Shown here: one piece after another, positions 9,176-17,182 of the stretch
Numbering within the stretch: the stretch's first letter is position 1
Layout of the letters: every line of letters begins with the position of its first letter
Source: Phycisphaerae bacterium
Lineage (GTDB): Bacteria; Planctomycetota; Phycisphaerae; Sedimentisphaerales; Anaerohalosphaeraceae
NCBI GenBank assembly: GCA_014859965.1
Contig: JACZKQ010000144.1
Coordinates: 1-64,000, forward strand
Length of the DNA: 64,000 nt
Direction of reading: 5' to 3'
Notes under the pieces: generated by a model
What the model was told of the DNA's origin: nothing
The model's database searches: none
The model's input: only the letters and a program-made list of their open reading frames with translations
Translations under genes and position numbers: made by a program

Positions 9176-9312
9176 AGGCTCCATTTGGCTCCAATACCAG
9201 CCCGGCGGACAGAGGGTGTCGTCTGCGCAGTTCAGCTAAGCCGGTGAAGACCACGCCGACAGCAATAACACCTTTTCCGGAGCGATGGGTACGGACTCGC
9301 GGCTTCAGCCGA

Positions 9313-9341
9313 GAGTTGTGTACGCCCGCGCGGCACAACTC
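9313..9341. terminator. Possible hairpin between convergent genes
   Basis: GAGTTGTG (9313-9320) and CACAACTC (9334-9341) form a perfect 8-bp stem with a 13-base loop. It lies in the 174-bp gap between the convergent GH32 and HEAT-protein genes. No clear T-run follows on either strand, so function as a terminator is uncertain. Confidence 0.3.
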
Positions 9342-9349
9342 AACCCACG

Positions 9350-9886
9350 CTATTGCCTTCTTCGGCGGCGCTGCTGAAGTATCGCCAGATTCTGCTCAAT
9401 GGTCGGTTTGCACTTCGGGCCGGCGTTGGGAAGGGCCTTTTCGAACTGGTCCGCGGCGCCTCGGCGGATCGCCATGAGGGCCTGAGCCGCGGGCTCGCAG
9501 AGATCCTCGTCGCAAAGGAGTCCGCCTAACGTCTCGGCCTCGGCCGGTGTGCCGACCATCTGCAGTTCCTGGACCAGATAAGCCTTGACGCCCTTGGGCA
9601 TATCGCCCCCGACACACTTGGCCAGGGTGGCGGCGACCATCTGCCGTTGTTCGTCCTGATCCTTGCCGACGGCAATTGCGACACAATGCAGCGCATAGCG
9701 GGCCTTGTGATCGCCGCCTTCCGCCGGCACCTTCAGTGCGCCGACCACGGCCTCGATGTTTTCGGCTCCGCCGGCCAGGATGCCCGCGGTCACCTCGTCG
9801 GCGACCTGTTTGTCAATGTTTGACATGAACCCCCGATCGTCGGGATCGGGCAGCTTATTGATCAGATTGGTAAGTTTCTCATTCAT
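9350..9886 (-). CDS. HEAT-repeat-like protein, function unknown
   Basis: 178 aa, no signal peptide, so probably cytoplasmic. The sequence is a run of amphipathic helices spaced like HEAT/armadillo repeats ('AGGAENIEAVVGALKVP', 'YALHCVAIAVG', 'GVKAYLVQELQMVGTPAEAETLG', 'EPAAQALMAIRRG') and ends in a basic tail RRRRRQ. AAAGGA lies before the ATG at 9886. It is 42 bp downstream of the Gfo/Idh oxidoreductase gene start region's partner on the same strand, i.e. it follows that gene (9929 stop, 9886 start) and is likely co-transcribed. HEAT proteins are usually protein-binding scaffolds; no enzymatic residues are visible. Confidence 0.75.
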   Translation of the reverse strand: MNEKLTNLINKLPDPDDRGFMSNIDKQVADEVTAGILAGGAENIEAVVGALKVPAEGGDHKARYALHCVAIAVGKDQDEQRQMVAATLAKCVGGDMPKGVKAYLVQELQMVGTPAEAETLGGLLCDEDLCEPAAQALMAIRRGAADQFEKALPNAGPKCKPTIEQNLAILQQRRRRRQ

Positions 9887-9928
9887 TATCGTTATCCTTT
9901 CCGCGGCTGCTGCCGCAGGATGAGCCTC

Positions 9929-11137
9929 TTACAGGCGCCACGGCGCCCGCATCGGCTGATTGACCAGACGGTTAGCCTGCTCGTCGCCGACAATGCGCTC
10001 GCGCACCGGATCGTATTGAATTTTACGTCCGACACGAATTGCAATATTCGCCAGGTGCATCAGGCATACGCACCGATGGGATACGTCGGCATTGCCGCCG
10101 GCACGTTTACGGGTTCGGATGGCGTCCGGGAAACTGACGAGCGGTTCGGGATCAGGCATGGCCTTGAGCTTTTCCTGGCTCTCAGCATCGAGGTCCTCCA
10201 TGCGGATGTCGCGCGGCTGCCTGCGGTCGTAGGGCTGGCCCCATTCGCCGCTGTCAAAGACAAGCGTCAGACCGTCCGCGTACTTCATTTCGACCCAGCC
10301 CCACATGCCGCACGCCTCCGGATGGGCGACGGGGGCGTGTGGTTCGATCTCGACGGGACTTGTGTCGTCCCTGGCGTACATGTACGAGAAGCCGTCGAAG
10401 TAATGCTGACCCATATCCGTCAGGCCGCCGCCTTCGTAATCCCAATAGCCGCGGTGCGATCCGCCGAAGCGATGCGGATGAAACGGCCGAAGCGGCGACG
10501 GTCCGCAGTACATATCCCAATCCAGGCTTCTGGGGGGCGTCTGCGGCTTGGCATTAACCACGCCGCTCCACTCCCTGACCTTAAACCCGCCGCGTTGGAT
10601 ATAAACAACGGAGTTGTCTTTGATAAGTCCGCTGGCCATAATCTTGCGTTTTCTGCGGTCTGCCCCAAATCGTCCGTAGGTGCCCACCTGAAAGATGCGG
10701 CCGGTGCGCCGCTCGGCTTCGGCGACCGCCCGACCTTCGGCGATAAACCGCGTCATCGGCTTTTCGCAGAGAACATCCTTGCCTGCCTCCATGGCGGCGA
10801 TCGATATCAGCGCGTGCCAGTGCGGCGGCGTGGCGATCGCGACGACGTCGATGTCCTTGCGTTCGAGGACACGGCGGAAGTCGGTGTAGACCGTCTTGTT
10901 GTCGGCGTGGTCGAGGAATTTGACGTCGCAGATGGCCAGTTTTTTCATGTCGGGTCCCAGCCCCCCGAAGGTGCCATTGCCCTGGCCGCCGCATCCGATC
11001 AATGCTGCACCGAATGTCTCGCTGGGCGGCGTCTGCCCCTGCCCCAGAACGTGCCTCGGAACAATCGTAAACGCCGCAACCGCACCCGCCGAGGTCTGGA
11101 TGAATCGCCGGCGCGAAATGCCCTTGCGCTGCTGCAT
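9929..11137 (-). CDS. Tat-exported Gfo/Idh/MocA-family oxidoreductase
   Basis: 402 aa. Tat signal ISRRRFIQTSAGAVAAFTIV, then a Rossmann fold opening with 'ALIGCGGQGNG' (NAD(P)-binding GxGGxG), 'ICDVKFLDH', 'DVVAIATPPHWHALISIAAMEAG' and 'CEKPMT' carrying the catalytic Lys. The C-terminal sheet domain has 'DYEGGGLTDMGQHYFDGFSYM' with the usual Asp/His active-site residues and ends in 'MRAPWRL', as in the paralogue at 46880. The family oxidises or reduces sugars and cyclitols with bound NAD(P); exported members act with tightly bound cofactor. AGGGAGG precedes the ATG. A strong promoter (11205-11233) lies upstream, so it heads a two-gene unit with the HEAT protein. Confidence 0.92.
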   Translation of the reverse strand: MQQRKGISRRRFIQTSAGAVAAFTIVPRHVLGQGQTPPSETFGAALIGCGGQGNGTFGGLGPDMKKLAICDVKFLDHADNKTVYTDFRRVLERKDIDVVAIATPPHWHALISIAAMEAGKDVLCEKPMTRFIAEGRAVAEAERRTGRIFQVGTYGRFGADRRKRKIMASGLIKDNSVVYIQRGGFKVREWSGVVNAKPQTPPRSLDWDMYCGPSPLRPFHPHRFGGSHRGYWDYEGGGLTDMGQHYFDGFSYMYARDDTSPVEIEPHAPVAHPEACGMWGWVEMKYADGLTLVFDSGEWGQPYDRRQPRDIRMEDLDAESQEKLKAMPDPEPLVSFPDAIRTRKRAGGNADVSHRCVCLMHLANIAIRVGRKIQYDPVRERIVGDEQANRLVNQPMRAPWRL

Positions 11138-11204
11138 GATGGTCCTCCCTTCTTTTCTTTTCCCCGCATCTGCGGGCAGTCACATCGACATACCCTGTCT
11201 GGTA

Positions 11205-11233
11205 TTTATAACGGACGGCCGCAATCCTGTCAA
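11205..11233 (-). promoter_or_regulatory. Strong sigma-70-type promoter for the Gfo/Idh gene
   Basis: On the minus strand a consensus TTGACA (11228-11233) and TATAAA (11205-11210) are separated by 17 bases, about 68 bases before the start codon at 11137. Confidence 0.65.
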
Positions 11234-11297
11234 GCGGCATTACACCCTGACCGCCGTGCCCAACAGTCCATTCAGATGCGTCCTTAAGGCGTCCTCA

Positions 11298-11711
11298 TCA
11301 AGGCATTTCCGTCCACCGGCCGGTGTGGTCAAGGACCATGGCCGAATGTCGTGAAGTTCCCCTGGGCGGGGAAACAACTATTGTGTAGTGCAGTTTCGGC
11401 TCTCTCGCACGGTCATAATTTGTGGTCCAGGTGAAGTCCGCAGGGTCAAAATACGTTCCGCTAAAATTGTCGGATGAATAGCCCATGGTCGAAAACGAAG
11501 GCTGCCCCTCGCCATACGTACCATCGTTCCCCTTGGCGGCAGCATACGTATTGAGCGCAGCACCCAGCGTATCGGCTGCCGCGCGCCCCTCGGCCCACTT
11601 GGCCTCCTCCACACCGCCTCGAATTGCCGGAACCGTAATCACCGCCAGAATCGCCACGCCCAGAACGATCACCAGAAGCTTAACCACCGTGAAAGCTCTT
11701 TGTTTCAGCAT
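11298..11711 (-). CDS. Prepilin-like protein with atypical N-terminal motif (K at +5)
   Basis: 137 aa. The N-terminus MLKQRA-FTVVKLLVIVLGVAILAVITVPAI has the layout of a type II secretion pseudopilin/type IV prepilin: a short basic leader, the Phe after the cleavage point, and a hydrophobic helix. The conserved Gly at -1 is Ala and the near-invariant Glu at +5 is Lys (codon AAG). The rest is a soluble domain with an Ala-rich helix and an aromatic, Gly/Ser/Asp-rich C-terminal part, unlike a full GspG calcium loop. GGGGAA lies upstream of the ATG. No other secretion or pilus gene is in the window. It could be a decayed minor pseudopilin or one of the many orphan prepilin-like proteins of planctomycetes. 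Confidence 0.75.
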   Translation of the reverse strand: MLKQRAFTVVKLLVIVLGVAILAVITVPAIRGGVEEAKWAEGRAAADTLGAALNTYAAAKGNDGTYGEGQPSFSTMGYSSDNFSGTYFDPADFTWTTNYDRAREPKLHYTIVVSPPRGTSRHSAMVLDHTGRWTEMP

Positions 11712-11939
11712 GACTTAATTCCCCTTTAAACCGATCATTCGCTTGATACATTCCCATATGCCGCACTTGCTTCCACCCTGTTTTCACACCAACATTACCC
11801 CCGGATTATGCTTTGTCGTCGCTTTGCACATCATTATGAATGGCCGCCTCCGCAAATGCCGCAAATGCCATGCGGCGGTGGTCCTGGTCTGCTCCATGAC
11901 CGATATGACCTGTGGTGCGGGCCCTTTCGCGGAATAAAT

Positions 11940-11967
11940 TTGCCTGAACCGCATAGACCGCTATAAT
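11940..11967 (+). promoter_or_regulatory. Sigma-70-type promoter for nfu
   Basis: TTGCCT (11940-11945) and a perfect TATAAT (11962-11967) with a 16-base spacer, 38 bases before the nfu start codon. The remainder of the 294-bp gap 11712-12005 shows nothing else I can identify. Confidence 0.6.
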
Positions 11968-12005
11968 GTATAAACATGGTTAGTATTTTATTCAGGAGAT
12001 GAGAC

Positions 12006-12266
12006 ATGTGTGAAAACTGCGGATGCGATGCAGACAAGAGTTTCAACGAGCAGGTCACCGAAGTGATACAGGCGATCCGGCCGATGCTTCAAAACGACGG
12101 CGGCGATATTGAGCTGGTGGGCATAGACGAGGACAACACCGTTCGGGTGCGTCTCCAGGGCGCATGCAGAGGCTGCCCGGGAGCCGCCATGACGCTCAAG
12201 ATGGGTGTGGAACGGCTTCTTAAAGAAAAGGTCGCCGGCGTCAAAGAAGTTGTCGCCGTCCAATAA
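12006..12266 (+). CDS. nfuA: NifU C-terminal-domain (Nfu) Fe-S scaffold protein
   Basis: 86 aa. The Nfu domain is complete: 'IRPMLQNDGGDIELVGI' and 'VRVRLQGACRGCPGAAMTLKMGVERLL', with the cluster-binding C54-x-x-C57. It carries and delivers [Fe-S] clusters to apoproteins in the cytoplasm. An unusual extra is the N-terminal M-CENCGC motif (C2, C5, C7), which is not part of the standard domain and might bind metal or a cluster. AGGAGATGAG precedes the ATG. It is convergent with the NifA-like regulator (21 bp apart). The symbol is by family only; it could equally serve housekeeping or nitrogenase maturation. Confidence 0.92.
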   Translation: MCENCGCDADKSFNEQVTEVIQAIRPMLQNDGGDIELVGIDEDNTVRVRLQGACRGCPGAAMTLKMGVERLLKEKVAGVKEVVAVQ

Positions 12267-12287
12267 TATGGCAGATCAGCAAAGAGC

Positions 12288-13862
12288 CTACTTCTCTCGC
12301 CGATAGCGGCGATAGTCGATGTTCAACTCCTTTACTTTGTATCGCAGAATACGAGGGGTGGCGCCGAGGTCGCGTGCTGTGGCGGCCAGGTTGCCGTTGC
12401 ACCGTTTGAGCCCGTCGACTATCAGATCGCGAGTAAACAGGTTCACCCGTTCCTCAAGCGAGCCCGTGCCGACCGTATCTGAAGCATCCGACGTTTGCAG
12501 GGTCGGCGGCAGGTGATGGCCGTGAATGACGTTGTCGGTGCTGATGAGGACCGCCCGCTCGATGCAGTTTTCCAGTTCCCGGACGTTGCCCGGCCAGTGA
12601 TAGGCGACCATCATGTTGATGGCGGGCGTGCTGATCCGGCGCACCTCCTTGCCCATCTTGCGTGCGTACTGCTCCACGAAATGGTCTGCCAGCAGCAGAA
12701 TATCGTCCTTCCGTTCACGAAGGGGCGGCAGGAAGATGGGAAAAACATTGATGCGATAATACAGGTCCTGCCGAAATCGCCCCTCCCCCACCGCTGTCTC
12801 CAGGTCACGATTGGTCGCGACAATGATCCGGGCGTTGGACCGCAAGGCCTTATTGCTGCCGACGCGCTCAAACTGACGCTCCTGCAAAACCCGCAGGAGT
12901 TTGACCTGTGTCAGCGGGGAGAACTCCCCGATTTCATCCAGAAACAGCGTGCCCCCTTCGGCCTCTTCAATGCGTCCTTTTCGGCTGGCAATGGCCCCCG
13001 TGAAGGCCCCCTTCTCGTGACCGAACAACTCGCTGTCGAGCAGGTTTTCGTTAAGGGCGGCGCAATTGACTTTGATAAACGGCCGCTTGGCCCGCGGACT
13101 GGAGTAGTGAAGGGCATGAGCAACCAGTTCCTTGCCCGTACCTGATTCGCCGCGAATCACGACGGTGGTATCGCTGGCGGCCACCTGGTGAATCTGGCGG
13201 TACACGTCGCGCATGGCATTGGAATTGCCAATGATATTCTCCGGCCTAAACCGGTCCTCGAGTTCGCTGCGCAGCCGTACGTTCTCGTCTTCGAGCACCC
13301 TGTTCATGAGGGCCGCCTCCCGACGCGTGCTGACGTCGTTGGCGATCATGCTGGCTACGATGCTCAGCACCCGCTTGTCCTCCTCCAGGGCCACTGCTGC
13401 ATCGTACACCTTGTCTACCGAAATGGCGCCGATGGCCTCCTTGCCGATAGAGATGGGAACACAGATAAAACTGATCTCATGCCCCCCCTCCTTCTTTCGC
13501 TCGAACCGGTCGAGAAACAGGGGTTCCTCGGAGACCTTGGGGACAATCATGGCCTTGCCGGTTTGCATAACGCGGCCGGTGATGCCTTCGCCCACGCGGT
13601 AACGAATCTGTTTTTCACGGCTTTGCGGGAGATTGTGGGCGACCTCGATCGTGATCTCGTCACTGCCGAGCGACAGGAGCGTGATCATTCCTCGCTTCAT
13701 CCCCAGTTCGCTTTCGAGCGCATCCAGAACTTCGGCGAGGACCTGACGCTGATTGCTGCCGGTAACGAGAATTTGGCTGATATTATAAAGGGTCTCCAGT
13801 TCGCCGACATGACGCGCCGCACCGCCTGTGGCATCGCGGGGTTTCACTGCCTGGGAATCCAT
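12288..13862 (-). CDS. NifA-like sigma-54-dependent transcriptional activator (GAF-AAA+-Fis)
   Basis: 524 aa in three parts: a GAF sensor domain (about residues 20-185), a sigma-54-interaction AAA+ domain (about 205-440), and a Fis-type HTH (about 475-515, '[23 protein letters not shown]'). Walker A is G238-ESGTGKE, the sigma-54 contact loop GAFTGA is 285-290, Walker B is 'GGTLFLDE' ending at 310, and the R-finger segment '[14 protein letters not shown]' is present. The domain order and HTH match NifA/VnfA-type activators; the linker lacks the cysteines of oxygen-sensitive alphaproteobacterial NifA. No nif structural genes are in the window, so its regulon is unknown. A 12-bp palindrome (13900-13911) lies 38 bp upstream of the start. 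Confidence 0.9.
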   Translation of the reverse strand: MDSQAVKPRDATGGAARHVGELETLYNISQILVTGSNQRQVLAEVLDALESELGMKRGMITLLSLGSDEITIEVAHNLPQSREKQIRYRVGEGITGRVMQTGKAMIVPKVSEEPLFLDRFERKKEGGHEISFICVPISIGKEAIGAISVDKVYDAAVALEEDKRVLSIVASMIANDVSTRREAALMNRVLEDENVRLRSELEDRFRPENIIGNSNAMRDVYRQIHQVAASDTTVVIRGESGTGKELVAHALHYSSPRAKRPFIKVNCAALNENLLDSELFGHEKGAFTGAIASRKGRIEEAEGGTLFLDEIGEFSPLTQVKLLRVLQERQFERVGSNKALRSNARIIVATNRDLETAVGEGRFRQDLYYRINVFPIFLPPLRERKDDILLLADHFVEQYARKMGKEVRRISTPAINMMVAYHWPGNVRELENCIERAVLISTDNVIHGHHLPPTLQTSDASDTVGTGSLEERVNLFTRDLIVDGLKRCNGNLAATARDLGATPRILRYKVKELNIDYRRYRREK

Positions 13863-13899
13863 GCTAATCCACTCCTTTTATGTCAATGGCAACTAAGAT

Positions 13900-13911
13900 A
13901 ATTACGTAATT
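13900..13911. promoter_or_regulatory. 12-bp palindrome AATTACGTAATT upstream of the NifA-like gene
   Basis: A perfect palindrome in an A/T-rich block (13890-13950) just upstream of the sigma-54 activator gene. It could be an operator; no recognisable -24/-12 or -35/-10 pair could be assigned with confidence. Confidence 0.4.
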
Positions 13912-14055
13912 GTAACATACGCAAAGACTAAAAACAATTAAGTTACCAAATTTGTATGAAAAAAGTTGAGTGCCCCTACTTGCGGACCAACGCGGTGAAG
14001 TTCGTGAGTCTGTCGGCGGGATGGGGCAAACGGCCACGGCTGCATTTTCTGCCTA

Positions 14056-14157
14056 ATGCCGGCCGCGCGGACTATTGAACGGATCGCCGACCAGGCGGTC
14101 AACATCGCCGAAGACGTCATCTACATCGTCAAGGGCGAGGACGTCCGGCATTCTCGC
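14056..14157 (+). pseudogene. phoU: Remnant of phoU (C-terminal tail only)
   Basis: The frame starting at 14056 encodes 'ARTIERIADQAVNIAEDVIYIVKGEDVRHS', which matches the last conserved helix and tail of the phosphate-signalling regulator PhoU (family pattern L-E-R-I-x-D-H-A-x-N-I-A-E-x-V-x-Y). Only about 33 codons are homologous; the frame is closed by a TGA at 14005-14007, and the rest of the three-helix bundle is absent on either strand. Beyond the match the frame continues as a Lys/Arg-rich tail into the antisense of the flavoprotein gene. It therefore looks like the 3' scar of a deleted phoU. The 346-bp gap 13863-14208 holds no other gene I can support. Confidence 0.65.
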
Positions 14158-14208
14158 AGGCGACAAGGACGCCCGCGGGGAAAGAACCGCTGGAAGCAGC
14201 CGCCGGCC

Positions 14209-14784
14209 TCAGCTGTGCAGCTTCTTGAGCAGCCAGGCCATGTTCCGGCCGAGCGTCTGCATCGTTTCCAAGCCCTCGGCATCGCCTTCGATGTCACCGG
14301 GACGCAGGCCAAAACCCATATTCCAGTAGCGTGACCCAGGAATGATCATCTGGCTGATCGTGAAAAGGTGATTCATAGTATCAAATGCATGAATTGAGCC
14401 GCCGCGACGGACCGCCACAACGGCAGCGCCGACCTTTCGCTGAAGCATGTCGTCGTTGGCGCGTGAGACGAAGCCGGCCCGGTCGATCAGGGCCTTCATC
14501 TCGGTGCTGACGTCCGCGAAATACGTGGGCGAGCCCAGAATGATCCCATCCGCCTCCAGCATTTTGTCCAGGCACGAGTTAAGCACGTCATCATCCACGA
14601 CGCATCGCCGGTTCTTTTTCTCGAAGCACCCGCCGCAGGCGGTACAGCCTCGAATGCGGCTGCCCGCAAGCTGCACCATTTCAGTGGCGATCCCCTCGGC
14701 TTCCAGTTCGGCAAGCACTGTGCGAATCAGGGTCGCCGTATTGCCATCCTTGCGAGCACTTCCGTTAAATGCCGCTACCTTCAT
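14209..14784 (-). CDS. Iron-sulfur flavoprotein (NADPH-dependent FMN reductase family)
   Basis: 191 aa. The start at 14784 has AAAGGA upstream; a longer frame to 14835 lacks support. 'AFNGSARKDGNTATLI' at residue 5 is the FMN-phosphate loop of the flavodoxin-like fold, and 'DGIILGSPTYFADVSTEMKALIDR' is the second flavin segment. Between them 'GCTACGGCFEKKNRRC' gives C-X2-C-X2-C-X7-C, the compact motif that ligates a [4Fe-4S] cluster in archaeal/bacterial iron-sulfur flavoproteins. It would transfer electrons between ferredoxin-type donors and small oxidants such as O2 or peroxide in the cytoplasm. The phoU remnant abuts its 3' end and a divergent ferritin-like gene its 5' side. Confidence 0.87.
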   Translation of the reverse strand: MKVAAFNGSARKDGNTATLIRTVLAELEAEGIATEMVQLAGSRIRGCTACGGCFEKKNRRCVVDDDVLNSCLDKMLEADGIILGSPTYFADVSTEMKALIDRAGFVSRANDDMLQRKVGAAVVAVRRGGSIHAFDTMNHLFTISQMIIPGSRYWNMGFGLRPGDIEGDAEGLETMQTLGRNMAWLLKKLHS

Positions 14785-14894
14785 TATGCGTCCTTTCCAG
14801 ATTGTCCAGCAAGATACGTTATTCCACCGGATCATAACCGATTAAACACGTTCGTTCAAGCATGCAAAAATCTCTCCATATACCAGTTGTTCTC

Positions 14895-14922
14895 TTGACT
14901 TGTACTGCGAAAACGCCATAAT
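14895..14922 (+). promoter_or_regulatory. Sigma-70-type promoter for the ferritin-like gene
   Basis: TTGACT (14895-14900) and CATAAT (14917-14922) with a 16-base spacer. GGGAG at 14931-14935 follows as ribosome site for the ATG at 14942, giving a very short leader. Confidence 0.5.
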
Positions 14923-14941
14923 CGTGGTGTGGGAGACCAAG

Positions 14942-15397
14942 ATGGACGAGCAACTGACACTTGCTGAAATCTTCGACATTGCCGACCAGGTTGGGCGGAA
15001 CGCTCGAGACTTCTATGAAGAGGCGACAACGTTGTTCGCCCACCACTCCAATTTATTCCTGGACATGGTGACGCTGGAAGACGATTTCGCCCGGGCACTG
15101 GACCGCCTCAAGCAGGTCTACCTCAAAGGCAAGAAAAGCTCGGTCGTGGCCGACGACAGTCTCAGGAAATCCGTGTCCGGGCTGCATGTCCTGGCCTCGG
15201 CGGACCCTGCAAGGATTTTCCACGACCGAATCAGAAAAGATGAAATCATCCAGATATCGATGAAAATCGAGAAGGATGTCCTCAAGTACTTTAGCGGTTT
15301 GAAGAGCTTTACCGCCGACGATGACGTGAAAAAAATACTCCAACTCATTCTCGAAGCCAAGGCCAGGCAAATAAGGACGCTGGCTTCCTGGCTGTAG
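14942..15397 (+). CDS. Ferritin-like (rubrerythrin-type) four-helix protein, diiron ligands apparently lost
   Basis: 151 aa, all helical by inspection, soluble. 'LAEIFDIADQVGRNARDFYEEATTLF' followed by 'LFLDMVTLEDDFARALDRLKQVY' has the helix-pair spacing of ferritin-like/rubrerythrin proteins, and the second half ('ISMKIEKDVLKYFSGLKSF', 'ILQLILEAKARQIRTLASWL') repeats the layout. However the usual E...Y and E-x-x-H ligand pairs are not intact: the first-helix Glu position is Gly/Asn and the E-x-x-H position reads EDDF. It may be a structural or regulatory relative rather than an iron oxidase. The ATG at 14942 is preferred over upstream 14900 because of GGGAG six bases before it. It faces the iron-sulfur flavoprotein, suggesting a shared oxidative-stress or iron theme (inference). 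Confidence 0.65.
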   Translation: MDEQLTLAEIFDIADQVGRNARDFYEEATTLFAHHSNLFLDMVTLEDDFARALDRLKQVYLKGKKSSVVADDSLRKSVSGLHVLASADPARIFHDRIRKDEIIQISMKIEKDVLKYFSGLKSFTADDDVKKILQLILEAKARQIRTLASWL

Positions 15398-15436
15398 TGC
15401 TGAGTCGGCTTTGCAAACAATCTGGGTCCCCGCTGT

Positions 15437-15470
15437 AAAGTGCGCCGCAGGCGGCGGTTACACTTTTGTT
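15437..15470 (+). terminator. Probable intrinsic terminator after the ferritin-like gene
   Basis: AAAGTGCGCCG (15437-15447) pairs with CGGCG (15452-15456) and CACTTT (15461-15466) across a 4-base bulge, followed by TGTT. The T-run is short, so moderate support only. Confidence 0.4.
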
Positions 15471-15520
15471 ACAGGGAGCGGCCGAGACGAACCCCTGCCG
15501 AGCCGGAAAGGCATCCTGGC

Positions 15521-17122
15521 ATGCTGACGGAAAGCACGTTTACTACGCTGGACTGGGCGGTTCTCATCGTCTATTTCTCCTGCACCATGGCCATCGGGTT
15601 TTACTTCTACCGCAGGAGCCGCTGCACCGAGGGGTTTATGGCGGCTCGGCGGTCGCTGCCAGGCTGGGCGTGCGGGTTGAGTATTTTCGCGACTTACCTG
15701 AGCAGCATCAGTTTTCTCGCCCTGCCGGGAAAATCCTTCGCTTCCAACTGGAACCCGTTTGTGTTCAGTCTGTCGTTGCCGCCGGCCGTATGGATCGCCG
15801 TGCATTTCTTCATGCCCTATTATCGCCGTACAAACGAGGTGAGCGCATACGCCCACCTCGAGCGCCGCTTTGGTCCGTGGGCGAGGGCGTATGTGAGTTT
15901 TTTTTACATCCTGACGCAATTGGCCCGCATGGGCGTGGTGATGTACCTGATGGCGCTGCCGCTGAGCATTCTGCTGCGGCAGAATATTCTGATCATTATC
16001 CTGCTGACGGGGCTGAGTGTTACGATCTACGCCTTCGTCGGCGGCATTATCGCGGTGATCTGGGCCGATGCGCTGCAGGCGGTTGTGCTGATCGGCGGCG
16101 CAGTCGTCTGTTGTCTGTTGATGCTGTTCAAGATGCCGGAGGGGCCTCAGCAGATCTTCGCCCTCGCCGCCGAGCACGACAAGTTTAGTCTGGGCAGTTT
16201 CGGGATGTCTCTCGCACAACCCACCTTCTGGGTCGTGCTGGTGTACGGGATCGTGATCAACCTGCAGAATTTCGGCATCGACCAGAGCTATATCCAGCGA
16301 TACATTGCATCGGGCTCGGACAAAGAGGCACGCAAGAGCATCTGGCTGGGCGGGCTGCTGTATCTGCCGGTATCGGCGATGTTCTTTTTCATCGGAACCC
16401 AGTTGTTTGCGTTTTACGATGCGCACCCACAGCACATGCAGCAGGCACGCACGACCGTCGCCGAGATGCAACTCTTGCGGCAAGGCATATCGCCTGAGTC
16501 GTCGACCTTTGACGCGCATCGCCGGGAGATTGCCTGGCAACTGACCGACAGCGAGATAGGCGACAAAGTCTTCGCCCATTTCATCGGCCGGATGCTGCCG
16601 GCCGGCGCCAAGGGCCTGCTGATCGCCGCACTGTTTGCGGCCGGCATGAGCACCGTCAGCACAAGTCTAAATTCGTCGGCGACGCTGCTGGCGAAAGACT
16701 GGTATCAGCGGTTCATCCGCCCGGCAGCGGGCGAACACGCCATGATGCGGGCTCTTTACGCCTCAACGGTCTTATGGGGCATTCTCGGCACCGGCGTTGC
16801 GCTCTTTCTAACCCGCACCAGCGAAAACATTCTTGACGTCTGGTGGCTGCTGGCGGGCATACTCGGAGGCGGCATGCTGGGGCTGTTTCTGTTGGGGATG
16901 ATCAGCAGAAGGGCCAATAATAGCATAGCTCTCACCGCAGTGCTCCTCGGTCTTATTGTTTTGGGCTGGATGAGCCTGTCGGCAAGGATACCCGGCTGCC
17001 CCGAAGCCCTGCAGAGCCCTTTTCATGGCTTCCTGGTTCCCGTCTTCGGCACGTTGACCATATTGCTGGCCGGACTGCTGTTGTGCGTGATTTTGAGACC
17101 CCCGCCCGCCGCAAGGGCATAG
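15521..17122 (+). CDS. Sodium:solute symporter (SSS family)
   Basis: 533 aa with about 13 hydrophobic segments. SSS landmarks: 'FTTLDWAVLIVYFSCTMAIGFYFYRRSR' as TM1, 'EGFMAARRSLPGWACGLSIFATYLSSISFLALPG' (the family's A/G-T-x-x-S-x-x-S segment), and 'GLLIAALFAAGMSTVSTSLNSSATLLAKDWYQRF' with the Na+-coordinating Ser/Thr pair. It would import a sugar or organic solute with sodium; the closest type is the SGLT/putative sialic-acid or sugar branch, but the substrate cannot be read from sequence. A longer frame begins at 15440; the ATG at 15521 fits the start of TM1, with GGAAAGG about 11 bases upstream. It may serve the sugars released by the flanking secreted enzymes. Confidence 0.9.
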   Translation: MLTESTFTTLDWAVLIVYFSCTMAIGFYFYRRSRCTEGFMAARRSLPGWACGLSIFATYLSSISFLALPGKSFASNWNPFVFSLSLPPAVWIAVHFFMPYYRRTNEVSAYAHLERRFGPWARAYVSFFYILTQLARMGVVMYLMALPLSILLRQNILIIILLTGLSVTIYAFVGGIIAVIWADALQAVVLIGGAVVCCLLMLFKMPEGPQQIFALAAEHDKFSLGSFGMSLAQPTFWVVLVYGIVINLQNFGIDQSYIQRYIASGSDKEARKSIWLGGLLYLPVSAMFFFIGTQLFAFYDAHPQHMQQARTTVAEMQLLRQGISPESSTFDAHRREIAWQLTDSEIGDKVFAHFIGRMLPAGAKGLLIAALFAAGMSTVSTSLNSSATLLAKDWYQRFIRPAAGEHAMMRALYASTVLWGILGTGVALFLTRTSENILDVWWLLAGILGGGMLGLFLLGMISRRANNSIALTAVLLGLIVLGWMSLSARIPGCPEALQSPFHGFLVPVFGTLTILLAGLLLCVILRPPPAARA

Positions 17123-17153
17123 TAGATCCCCTTGAGGCTAAATTGCTTATTTG

Positions 17154-17182
17154 TTGCTCTGCGCAGCGATTTGTGTTATAAT
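17154..17182 (+). promoter_or_regulatory. Sigma-70-type promoter for the CotH/lamin-tail gene
   Basis: TTGCTC (17154-17159), 17-base spacer, perfect TATAAT (17177-17182). The same TTGCTC-17-TATAxT pattern is used at 45685-45713. The leader to the start codon is about 145 bases. Confidence 0.6.

Noticed and set aside
11743-11937. 64-codon plus-strand frame between the pseudopilin and nfu
   Set aside because: No ribosome site, no similarity, and it ends before the clear nfu promoter.
12006-13862. Part of a nitrogen-fixation cluster
   Set aside because: Only an Nfu domain protein and a NifA-like activator are present; no nifHDK, nifB, nifE or nifN in the window, so nitrogen fixation cannot be claimed.
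13957-14079. Short frame starting KKVECPY at 13957 just before the phoU remnant
   Set aside because: About 40 codons, no ribosome site and no confident family; could be debris of the same deletion but cannot be assigned.
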